Source: Bacteroidetes bacterium UBA1941
Lineage (GTDB): Bacteria; Bacteroidota; Bacteroidia; Chitinophagales; LD1
DNA length: 64,000 nt
Direction: 5' to 3'
Assembly: GCA_002336805.1 (NCBI GenBank)
Contig: DDEZ01000002.1
Coordinates: forward strand, 620,001-684,000
Below the pieces are notes generated by a model, which did not search any database, was not told the DNA's origin, and saw nothing but the letters and a program-made list of their open reading frames with translations. Shown in pieces: positions 51,976 to 59,912 of this stretch (the first letter of the stretch is position 1; each line of letters begins with the position of its first letter). Position numbers and translations under genes: made by a program.

Positions 51976-53319
51976 CTACTGCTCCGGCGTGATCTCTATA
52001 GCGTCCACTTTAGCATTGAGCAGCAGCTCTTGTGAGCGGATGATACCTTTGTGCATGATGTCTACTGCCTGGAGGATCTGCTCCTGTGTCATGCCTCCCA
52101 TCATCTGAAAACGGATGATGGATTGATTTCTCGGTACGGCAGGAAACTCGATAAGGTTTGCCACCAGGCCCATAGAGAGGATCTCGCGGGAGAGGAGGCG
52201 CGCCAGCCTGGAGTCACCTATCAGTACTGGCACAAATGGACTAGGTATGCCGTTTGTATAAAATCCGCGCTTGTTTAACTCGGAGATAGCAAACTTGATA
52301 TTGGCCAGCAGCTTCCTGCGTATCTCTTTGCCCTCGTCAGAAAAGGCTATCTCCAGCGCCTTGTAGATGATGGCACATGAGATGGTAGAGATGCTGGAGG
52401 CAAAAGTATATGAAGGAGAAAATATTTCTATCTGCTGGCGTATGACACGCGGACCGGCTACGAAGCCGCCCGGATTGCACAGCGTTTTGCTGAAAGACCC
52501 CATCACTACGATATCCTTGGCAGCTTTGAGGTCTATGGTCTCGAGCAGGCCACGGCCCTCCTCGCCCATGCAGCCGAAATCATGTGCTACATCTATGATG
52601 AGGATAGCCTGGTATTTCTGGCAGAGCTCGTAGACGGCAGGCAGGTCAGGTCCGTCTGAGTTCATAGAGTACAGCGACTCTATGAGCACAAAGATGGCTC
52701 CCGTGCCTACGCGGTCTGTACAGAAGCGCAGCTTTTTCTCCAGGTCTTCCAGGTCATTGTGCTTGAATTTGTAGACGTGCTCAGTGGCATAGTTTGCAGC
52801 TACATCGGATGAGTTGTGCTGCAGCATATCCATCACGATATAGTCCTTGTGCGTGACGAGGCCTGCTATGGCACCGAAGCAGGCGCTCCACCCGCTGGCA
52901 AAAACCTGGGCCTGCTCCATGTGCAGTACCTCGGCGAGTTTCTTTTCGAGTTTATTGGTCAGTGTATTGCGCCCGCCCAGTACAGGTGTGCCACCTGAGG
53001 TCACACCAAATTCTTCGATTGCATCTTTGGCTGCCTGTATCACAGCCGGGTGGCTGGTCATGCCCATATAGTCTTGTGAGCCAAAGTTGAGGCAAGGGGT
53101 ATCTTCATCAGCCCAGGTATTGGTCAGGTATACCTCCGGGCCTAGTGTAGATGCTACAGTGCGGCTGAAGGGATAGACGCCATTTAGTTTCAGCAGGTCC
53201 ACATATTGATTGAAGGGAGTATAGCGTTCTTCGAGCGTTTTGCCCTTTGGGCTTCTGTAGAGAAAGGAACCTCCAAGCAGTGCGTTTATATCTATATTAT
53301 CAGACGTTTTCCGAGCCAT
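51976..53319 (-). CDS. Alpha-oxoamine synthase family PLP enzyme (serine palmitoyltransferase/BioF-like)
   Basis: 447 residues of PLP fold type I. CLNFGSQDYMGMTSHP, GVTSGGTPVLGGRNTLTNKLE and the PLP-lysine motif VMGSFSKTLCNPGGF are typical of enzymes that join an acyl-CoA to an amino acid (serine palmitoyltransferase, KBL, BioF). Bacteroidota make sphingolipids, so serine palmitoyltransferase is a possibility. The motif usually read DEAHSxGxxG is here DVAHDFGCMG, with the key His kept but the neighbours changed. No acyl-carrier or sphingolipid gene is adjacent, so the exact substrate is open. Confidence 0.85.
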   Translation of the reverse strand: MARKTSDNIDINALLGGSFLYRSPKGKTLEERYTPFNQYVDLLKLNGVYPFSRTVASTLGPEVYLTNTWADEDTPCLNFGSQDYMGMTSHPAVIQAAKDAIEEFGVTSGGTPVLGGRNTLTNKLEKKLAEVLHMEQAQVFASGWSACFGAIAGLVTHKDYIVMDMLQHNSSDVAANYATEHVYKFKHNDLEDLEKKLRFCTDRVGTGAIFVLIESLYSMNSDGPDLPAVYELCQKYQAILIIDVAHDFGCMGEEGRGLLETIDLKAAKDIVVMGSFSKTLCNPGGFVAGPRVIRQQIEIFSPSYTFASSISTISCAIIYKALEIAFSDEGKEIRRKLLANIKFAISELNKRGFYTNGIPSPFVPVLIGDSRLARLLSREILSMGLVANLIEFPAVPRNQSIIRFQMMGGMTQEQILQAVDIMHKGIIRSQELLLNAKVDAIEITPEQ

Positions 53320-53351
53320 AAGCCTTGGGGGGTTAACTGCTATTATTTAAT

Positions 53352-53359
53352 TATGTTTG
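53352..53359 (+). promoter_or_regulatory. Candidate -7 box (TATGTTTG) for the M16 peptidase gene
   Basis: TATGTTTG fits TAnnTTTG and lies 43 nt before the start codon. The nearest upstream TTG (53325-53327) is 24 nt away, longer than usual. Confidence 0.35.
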
Positions 53360-53402
53360 CCTCATTCAGGGAAAACTTCCCCCAAAATAAAGCATTTAAT
53401 AT

Positions 53403-56312
53403 ATGTTGTCAAGAGCAGCAAGTTTCATAATTATAACCACCGCTATGTTTATGCAGTCAGTCATTGGACAATCTGTTAAATCTACGCCTGCGCTATCCAA
53501 TGATATGTACGGAGTAAAAGAGTATACACTCACGAATGGCCTCAAAGTATTTATATCTATCAATAAGGAGGCGCCGCGCGTGCAGACCATGATAGCGGTC
53601 AAGGCAGGCAGCAAGTATGACCCCGCCCAGACCACCGGCCTGGCGCACTACCTGGAGCATATGATGTTTAAGGGTACTCAGAAATACGGTACACGCGATT
53701 GGGAAAAGGAGAGCCAGTACCTGAATACAATATCAAACTTGTATCAGCAGCATCTCAAAGAAAATGATGAAGCAAAGAAGCGCGAGATATATCATGAGAT
53801 AGACAGCGTGTCAAAACTGGCATCGGACTACGCCATACCGAGTGAGTATGACAAGATGGTAGCCTCTATAGGCGCCAGTGGTACCAATGCCTTTACCAGT
53901 AATGATATGACGGTGTATGTAAACGATATACCATCAAACAGTATAGACAAGTGGGCTACACTGGAGAGTGAGCGATTCTCCACGCTCGTACTGCGCCTTT
54001 TCCATACAGAGCTGGAGACGGTGTATGAGGAGTTTAACCGCAATCAGGATGACGATATCCGCTGGTCGGGATTTGCCGTAGACAGCATGCTCATGCCAAA
54101 CCATCCATATGGTACGCAGACCACCATAGGCCGTGGTGAGCATCTCAAAAATCCATCGATGGTCAACATCCACAACTACTTTGATACCTACTACAATCCT
54201 AACAACATAGCAGTGATACTGGTAGGTGATGTAGATCCGGACAAGGCTGTGGCTGATATAGAAAGGCATTTCGGCAAATGGGCTGCGAAGCCTATCCCGG
54301 CCTTTGTAAAGCAGGCCCCTGTACCACTGACACAGATACAGACTGCAGAGATCAAGGGACCTACAAAGGAGCACCTCTTCATAGGCTACAGGCTGGATGG
54401 AGATGGCACAAGGGATGCACTCATGGCCCGCATGGTAGATATGATACTCTCCAATGGTACAGCCGGCCTGATAGATGTCAATATAGTGCAAAAGCAAAAG
54501 GCCCTCTCAGCCAGCTCATACGTCAATCCGCTGAAGGACTATTCCCTCTTCAAACTCTATGGCGAGCCTAAGCAGGGCCAGACCATGGAGGAGCTCAAAG
54601 ATATGCTCATCTCTCAGGTAGAGCTGATCAAGAAGGGAGACTTTGACGATGCGCTGATCCCGGCTATCGTGCAGAATATCCGCCTGGCCAAAATGAAAAG
54701 CAAAGAAAGCAACCGCGCTGTGGCCGGTGAGATCATGGATGCCTTTGTGAAAGACATACCGTGGTCATACAGGGCGCAGGAGCTGGATCTGCTGGCCAAG
54801 ATCACAAAGGCAGACATCGTGAAGTTTGCCAATGAGAAGTTTAAGGACAACTATGCTGTGTGCTACAAGCGCGCCGGTGAGCCTAACCGCCATAAAGTAG
54901 ACAAGCCAAAGATCACACCTGTGACGCTGAATAAAGATAGCACCTCTGCCTTCAAGGCTAGTTTTGACAAGATACAGGTGCCAAACATCAAGGCGAAGTT
55001 TGTAGACTTTGACAAAGACATGACTACGCTGAAGAATGCGGGCGGCGCTCCATTCCGCTACGTGCACAATGATCTGAATAAGACTTTCTCACTGAGCTAC
55101 GTATTCGAAAGAGGCACTGATGATGATAAAAATATAGGCCCGGCCATAGAGTATATGGCGCTGCTGGGTACGGATCAGCATAGCGTAGGCGAACTGAAAA
55201 AGGAGTTTTACAAGATAGGAGTGTCCTACAGTATATCTGCCGGCCGCGACAGGGTGATAGTAAAACTATCAGGCCTGGAGGACAACCTGGACAGGGGACT
55301 GGCGCTGCTGGCTGAGTACCTCAGCCACCCTAAGGTAGATAAGACAGTATATGACAACTATGTGGCTGATGTGCTGAAGAAGCGCGCCAATGCGAAGACC
55401 AATAAGGGAATCATACTACAGCAGGCTATGACCAACTATGTGAAGTATGGTGCTAAAAATCCATTCACAAACATACTCTCTGAAAAGGAGCTGAAGGCTG
55501 CTACTCCTGATCAGCTGCTCACTATAGCTGCTACTGCTATAAGTGCGCCAAGTGATATCTACTACTATGGCCAGCGTAAGCCTGAAGATGTGAAAGGCAA
55601 AGTGACGGCGCTCTTTGCCGGCCACACTGCTGCACCTGCTGCCAAGTCCGACAAGGTCCCATTTCCGGAGCAGCCACTGGATAAGCCTACCGTTTATTTC
55701 TGCAACTACAATATGAAGCAGGCGGAGGTGGTCATGCTGGCGAGGGATGAGAAATTCAACAAGGCTTATTTCCCATACATCACGCTCTACAATGATTACT
55801 ATGGCTCGGGACTTTCTTCGATACTCTTTCAGGAGGTGCGCGAGAAGATGGGGTTGGCATACTCTGTCAATAGTGGATTCACTGCGCCGCAGTATGCCTA
55901 TGAGTCGCACTACCTGCAGTGCTACGTGGGCACCCAGGCAGATAAGCTGGAGACAGCTATGAAGCAGATGAACAGCCTGCTCAATAACATGGTAGAAGTG
56001 CCTAAGCAATATGAAGGAGTGAGGTCTGCTGCACAGCGTACGTTGGAGAGCGAGTGGATCACGGGCGAGAATATCTTTGCTGCATATGACCGTGCGCGCA
56101 AGCGTGGGCTCAACTATGACATACGCAAGGATATGTACACTCAGATACCCGGCCTGTCTATGGCAGACCTGGAGGCGTTCTTTAATAAGCATATCAAGGG
56201 CAAGCCGCTGACCTACCTGGTGATAGGCAAGAAGGAGAATGTCGATTTCAAAGTACTGGAGGCACTCGGTACGGTGAAGGAACTGAGCCTGGAGGAAGTA
56301 TTTAGCTACTAG
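53403..56312 (+). CDS. M16 (insulinase/pitrilysin) family zinc peptidase, two-module
   Basis: 969 residues with an N-terminal signal (LSRAASFIIITTAMFMQSVIGQ). The inverted zinc motif HYLEH is in TGLAHYLEHMMFKGT, and the third ligand Glu is in LETVYEEFNRNQDDD. The second half (~500-969) repeats the fold (FSLSYVFERGTDDD, YYGSGLSSILFQEVREKMGLAYSV) without the catalytic set, so each clam half is a pair of modules. It degrades peptides in the periplasm. The short ORF that follows begins 12 bp after the stop and may be co-transcribed. Confidence 0.93.
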   Translation: MLSRAASFIIITTAMFMQSVIGQSVKSTPALSNDMYGVKEYTLTNGLKVFISINKEAPRVQTMIAVKAGSKYDPAQTTGLAHYLEHMMFKGTQKYGTRDWEKESQYLNTISNLYQQHLKENDEAKKREIYHEIDSVSKLASDYAIPSEYDKMVASIGASGTNAFTSNDMTVYVNDIPSNSIDKWATLESERFSTLVLRLFHTELETVYEEFNRNQDDDIRWSGFAVDSMLMPNHPYGTQTTIGRGEHLKNPSMVNIHNYFDTYYNPNNIAVILVGDVDPDKAVADIERHFGKWAAKPIPAFVKQAPVPLTQIQTAEIKGPTKEHLFIGYRLDGDGTRDALMARMVDMILSNGTAGLIDVNIVQKQKALSASSYVNPLKDYSLFKLYGEPKQGQTMEELKDMLISQVELIKKGDFDDALIPAIVQNIRLAKMKSKESNRAVAGEIMDAFVKDIPWSYRAQELDLLAKITKADIVKFANEKFKDNYAVCYKRAGEPNRHKVDKPKITPVTLNKDSTSAFKASFDKIQVPNIKAKFVDFDKDMTTLKNAGGAPFRYVHNDLNKTFSLSYVFERGTDDDKNIGPAIEYMALLGTDQHSVGELKKEFYKIGVSYSISAGRDRVIVKLSGLEDNLDRGLALLAEYLSHPKVDKTVYDNYVADVLKKRANAKTNKGIILQQAMTNYVKYGAKNPFTNILSEKELKAATPDQLLTIAATAISAPSDIYYYGQRKPEDVKGKVTALFAGHTAAPAAKSDKVPFPEQPLDKPTVYFCNYNMKQAEVVMLARDEKFNKAYFPYITLYNDYYGSGLSSILFQEVREKMGLAYSVNSGFTAPQYAYESHYLQCYVGTQADKLETAMKQMNSLLNNMVEVPKQYEGVRSAAQRTLESEWITGENIFAAYDRARKRGLNYDIRKDMYTQIPGLSMADLEAFFNKHIKGKPLTYLVIGKKENVDFKVLEALGTVKELSLEEVFSY

Positions 56313-56324
56313 TAAATAATCAAG

Positions 56325-56756
56325 ATGAGATACCTGATCACTGCCGTAGCCGCTGTGCTGCTGATGACCATATCTACCGGTGCTGTGGCACGCGGTGCCA
56401 CCCTCACAGCCCAGTCAGAGACAGGCAAGGTAAAGCTGAACGTAAAGCTGGCAGACCATGACGGCCCCCTGACAGCAGCCCAGCTCACCACAGAGCAGGG
56501 CACGATAGACCTGAGCGCAGAGTATGATGCCTACTCGGTGATAGACGTGCCCAATCATATCATTACGATCTGCTTTCAAGAGAAGGGCAAACCAGCAGGC
56601 GCACCGGATGCAAGGGTGGTGAAAATATGGGCCATACCCAGCAGCTTTGTGAAGCTCACGACGGGAGAATTTGACTGGCGCTTCAAGATCAAAACTGGTG
56701 GCAATATGCTGAAGGAGGTGACGACGCTGAGCGGTACTTTTGAGAGCGCTAAATAG
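56325..56756 (+). CDS. Small secreted protein, unknown function
   Basis: 143 residues with a signal peptide (MRYLITAVAAVLLMTISTGAVA). The mature part is beta-rich (VKLNVKLADHDGPL, SVIDVPNHIITICFQ, FDWRFKIKTGGNM). One cysteine; no lipobox and no known domain. It follows the M16 peptidase gene with 12 bp between, so an operon is likely. The 3' end converges on panC with 15 bp between them. Confidence 0.65.
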   Translation: MRYLITAVAAVLLMTISTGAVARGATLTAQSETGKVKLNVKLADHDGPLTAAQLTTEQGTIDLSAEYDAYSVIDVPNHIITICFQEKGKPAGAPDARVVKIWAIPSSFVKLTTGEFDWRFKIKTGGNMLKEVTTLSGTFESAK

Positions 56757-56771
56757 TAAGCAAGGCGCTTT

Positions 56772-57635
56772 TTATAGTAGCATATTATCTATCAGCCGTA
56801 CCCCACCTATCCAGGCGGCTACCAGTGCTACGAGCGGCGTAGTCTGAGATACAGTCTTTACCGGCTTTAGTGTTTTAGCATTGCGGATAGCTACGTACTC
56901 CACCTTAAACTCTGGAAGAGAGGTCAGCCTGTCAAAGGCCCGGTGTTCTACATCTGCGATTCGTTGACTGTCGACCGTCGACTGTCGACGAATTGACGCT
57001 TTGACCGAGCGCAGCAGTTTTGATATCTCTACGGCTTTGGCCCGTGATTTCTTGTCCAGCCTTACATTGCGGCTGCTCATGGCCAGGCCGTCCTTTTCGC
57101 GCTTGATGGGGCAGAGCACGAGTTTGGTCCGGAGTTTCGTCTGGCGGATCAGGTCTGAGCAGATCATGGCCTGCTGGTAGTCCTTCTGGCCCATATAGAG
57201 GCGGTCAGGTGTCACAGCCCTCAGGAGCTTTTCTACGATCTGGGCCATGCCTGCAAAGTGCCCCGGCCGCCACTCGCCCTCCAGTGTATCTGCTAAAAAA
57301 CCAAAATCGAGCGCCGAGGCGTTCTTAAACCCTTTAGGGTACATCTCAGCCACAGAGGGGAGGAAAAGGATGTCGCATTTGGCCGCGATCAGCTGCTGCA
57401 TGTCCCCCTCCAGAGTGATAGGGTACTTCGCAAAATCCTTAGGATCATTGAATTGTGTCGGGTTGACAAAAATGGAGCAGACTGTCACATCGTTTTCGCG
57501 GCGGGAGTGCCGGATCAGGGACACATGCCCCTCATGGAGTGCCCCCATGGTCGGAGCGAATCCTATTTTTTTACCCTGCTTTTTTAATTCAAAAATTTGA
57601 TTTTGAATGTCTTGAATAGTGTTAATTATCTGCAT
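56772..57635 (-). CDS. panC: Pantothenate synthetase
   Basis: 287 residues; it condenses pantoate and beta-alanine using ATP. The nucleotidyltransferase motif reads FAPTMGALHEGHVSLIRHS, with GQKDYQQA (pantoate site) and the KMSKS-like MSSRNVRL. The C-terminal region contains an in-frame stretch, KASIRRQSTVDSQRIADV, encoded by a palindromic tandem repeat (56961-56991) that looks like an inserted repeat element in a variable loop. Divergent from the single-domain glycogen synthase gene, an arrangement I recall as common in this phylum. Confidence 0.95.
   Translation of the reverse strand: MQIINTIQDIQNQIFELKKQGKKIGFAPTMGALHEGHVSLIRHSRRENDVTVCSIFVNPTQFNDPKDFAKYPITLEGDMQQLIAAKCDILFLPSVAEMYPKGFKNASALDFGFLADTLEGEWRPGHFAGMAQIVEKLLRAVTPDRLYMGQKDYQQAMICSDLIRQTKLRTKLVLCPIKREKDGLAMSSRNVRLDKKSRAKAVEISKLLRSVKASIRRQSTVDSQRIADVEHRAFDRLTSLPEFKVEYVAIRNAKTLKPVKTVSQTTPLVALVAAWIGGVRLIDNMLL
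56961..56991. repeat. Palindromic tandem repeat inside panC
   Basis: The 10-mer gactgtcgac occurs at 56966-56975 and 56980-56989 with spacer cgtc. The outer ends tcgttgac (56961-56968) and gtcgacga (56984-56991) are near-complementary, giving an imperfect hairpin. The segment keeps the panC frame. Confidence 0.75.
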
Positions 57636-57670
57636 ACGAAGTGTTCACAATATTACGCACAGTGTAGCGT

Positions 57671-57704
57671 TTTGTAAACTTTAAAATAATTATTAGTATC
57701 TTTG
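57671..57704 (+). promoter_or_regulatory. Promoter for the glycogen-synthase-like/DUF4270/glmS genes
   Basis: TTTG (57671-57674), a 22-nt spacer and TATCTTTG (57697-57704) match the Bacteroidota -33/-7 pattern. The start codon is 49 nt after the -7 box. Confidence 0.7.
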
Positions 57705-57752
57705 CAGACGCAATTTATACAAGTTTATTAGTTCACACGAAAATTTACAGAG

Positions 57753-58571
57753 ATGGAGAAAAAGAGAATTCTGATAGTGACCCATGAAATGGACCCTTAT
57801 ATCAATCTGACTCAAGCCGCAAAAATAGCCAACTCTCTCCCTAAATACCTGCAAGATAACGGAATGGAAATCCGGGTGCTGATGCCAAAATTTGGAAACA
57901 TCAATGAGCGCCGCCACCGACTGCACGAAGTAGTACGCCTCTCTGGTATCAATGTGATCATAAACGATGAAGACTACCCACTGGTGATAAAAGTGGCCTC
58001 CCTGCCCGGTGCACGCCTGCAGGTCTACTTTCTGGATAACGAGGATTTTTTCAAGCGCAAGGCTGTATTTGAAGACGAAAACAACCATTTCTACGAGGAT
58101 AACTCAGATCGCATGATCTTCTTCTGCAAGGGAGCACTGGAGACCGTCCGCAAGTTTGGCTGGGCTCCTGACCTGATCCATTGCTTTGGCTGGATGACCA
58201 GCCTCATCCCTATGTTCCTCAAGACCACCTACAAGGATGATCCTATCTTTGCCAATAGCAAGGTGATCTACACCCTGTCAAACAACTACTTTAAGAGCAA
58301 GCTGAAAGCTGACTTCTCTACGCAGCTCCAGATCAGTGATAATATCACTAAGAAGCATGTGGACTACTTCAAAGAAGGCGACAATACCAGCCTCAATATC
58401 GGTGGCTCTGAGTTTGCCGATGCGCTGCTCGTGGAGAACGACATAGACGAGTCTATGGCAAACTACGTGAAGAAAGCGAAAGGCAAAATAGTGCTGAAGC
58501 TAAAGAGTAGCGATGATGAGGAAGCGCTGCCACTCGTAGGAGATTTCTACAAGAATGTCCTGGCCAACTAA
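57753..58571 (+). CDS. Single-domain glycogen/starch synthase-like protein (GT5 N-terminal domain)
   Basis: 272 residues that cover only the first Rossmann domain of GT5 enzymes: ILIVTHEMDPYINLTQAAKIANSLPKYL, IRVLMPKFGNIN, and the acceptor-side block APDLIHCFGWMTSLIPMFLKT. The second GT-B domain that binds the sugar nucleotide is missing. The protein cannot be a complete glycosyltransferase as it stands; partner or regulatory functions are possible. Short proteins of this kind are, to my knowledge, conserved beside panC and glmS in Bacteroidota. Its stop overlaps the possible start of the next gene. Confidence 0.82.
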   Translation: MEKKRILIVTHEMDPYINLTQAAKIANSLPKYLQDNGMEIRVLMPKFGNINERRHRLHEVVRLSGINVIINDEDYPLVIKVASLPGARLQVYFLDNEDFFKRKAVFEDENNHFYEDNSDRMIFFCKGALETVRKFGWAPDLIHCFGWMTSLIPMFLKTTYKDDPIFANSKVIYTLSNNYFKSKLKADFSTQLQISDNITKKHVDYFKEGDNTSLNIGGSEFADALLVENDIDESMANYVKKAKGKIVLKLKSSDDEEALPLVGDFYKNVLAN

Positions 58572-59910
58572 TATTTCACGTCCCAAGCCCTACCCATTGA
58601 AGAAGCATCTTGTCCGGTTTTGCCAGATCGCATTTGCGGTCACATTGGTATGCTATCTTAGTGCCTGCAAGGATCCTGCCATAGCAGACAAAAGCAATAC
58701 CCTGGGTTTTGACCCTATCAATCTGGAGCACCTGGATACTAACGCGGTGTATATCAATACACTGGCAGAGGTGCCGCTACAGTCATCGGCAGTCTCTACG
58801 GGAGTGCTGGGATCTATGGATGATCCGATCTTTGGCAAGACATACGCCAGCTTTTATGCGCAGTGCCTGCTGAGCAGCAGCGGGGCAGTATTCAATAATA
58901 CTCCTGTAGCGGACTCTGCGGTACTCTACCTCCCATTTATCAATGACTCATCTAAATACGGCCCATGCAAAAAGCCTATAGATGTACTGGTATATGAGGT
59001 GAGCCAGTATATGGATCCCACAGCAGTCTATCACCAGAATGATGCATTTGGGGTATACGGCCAGCCTATAGGCTCCCTGAGCAACTATACGCCGGACCTG
59101 ATAGACAGCACCTTTGCATGGCACAATACACAGGCACCGCAGATAATAGTCAGGCTGAACACCAGTTTTGCACAGAAGCTGCTGAACGCGGACTCTATAT
59201 CGCTATCCAGTTCTACAGATTTCATCAACTATCTGAAGGGGATCTATGTGACCACCAATAGCTCAAAACTGGGTGATGGCGTGAGCTACCTCAATCTGCA
59301 GAGTGCCCGTATCAGCGTGTACTATCACAACTCTACTTCAGATACCCTGCGCTTTGACTTTCCTATCAGCTCATACTCTACTACTGTCAATCACTTTGAC
59401 CACCAGAATAGTGGCAAGCCTGTGAGCACGGCTATCAACGCCGGTCTCAGTACTACTACCCAGCTGGCCGGCTATATACAGTCAGGCGCCGGTGTCAAGC
59501 TAAAGGTGCGCATACCTGGCCTATCCAGCCTGCCGGCCCAGATCGGTGTGACCAAGGCTGAGCTGATCCTGCCGGTAGATGTGTCTGATACGGCCAACTA
59601 TCCCCTGCCTCCTACACCTGTCATATACAGGCTGGGAGATACGCTGGATATCAATGTATTGAACTCATACAACCTATCCGGTGTGGGCAAGCTGAGTACC
59701 AGGCAGGATAATGCCGGAAATAACTATTATTGTTATGTATTCAACTTGACAGAGTTTGTACAACGTATGCAAAACGGATATTATAATAACAATGGTTTCT
59801 ACGTGCAGTACTCCTACACGGTGAGGGCAGACAGGGTCAAGATCCTGAATGATCCTGCCCAATACGCACGGCAGTGTAAACTGAAGATAACATACACAAA
59901 ACTGCAATAG
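58555..59910 (+). CDS. DUF4270 family lipoprotein
   Basis: 451 residues from the ATG at 58555, overlapping the previous gene by 17 nt. A TTG start at 58597 would give a cleaner lipoprotein signal (KKHLVRFCQIAFAVTLVCYLSAC) and is likely the true one. Lipobox LSAC. The mature part is beta-rich (GVLGSMDDPIFGKTYASFYAQ, LYLPFIND, SGVGKLSTRQDN), as in DUF4270. Probably anchored to the outer membrane; the role is unknown. It precedes glmS by 2 bp and so is co-transcribed with it. Confidence 0.85.
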   Translation: MSWPTNISRPKPYPLKKHLVRFCQIAFAVTLVCYLSACKDPAIADKSNTLGFDPINLEHLDTNAVYINTLAEVPLQSSAVSTGVLGSMDDPIFGKTYASFYAQCLLSSSGAVFNNTPVADSAVLYLPFINDSSKYGPCKKPIDVLVYEVSQYMDPTAVYHQNDAFGVYGQPIGSLSNYTPDLIDSTFAWHNTQAPQIIVRLNTSFAQKLLNADSISLSSSTDFINYLKGIYVTTNSSKLGDGVSYLNLQSARISVYYHNSTSDTLRFDFPISSYSTTVNHFDHQNSGKPVSTAINAGLSTTTQLAGYIQSGAGVKLKVRIPGLSSLPAQIGVTKAELILPVDVSDTANYPLPPTPVIYRLGDTLDINVLNSYNLSGVGKLSTRQDNAGNNYYCYVFNLTEFVQRMQNGYYNNNGFYVQYSYTVRADRVKILNDPAQYARQCKLKITYTKLQ

Positions 59911-59912
59911 CT

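Noticed and set aside
55416..56192. Minus-strand open frame of 258 codons inside the M16 peptidase gene
   Set aside because: Antisense shadow of a conserved coding region; rich in His, Arg and Cys as expected from reverse-complemented codons.
59911..59912. Possible glmS ribozyme upstream of glmS
   Set aside because: Only two bases separate the DUF4270 stop from the glmS start, and the 3' end of the DUF4270 gene is coding; no room for the ribozyme.
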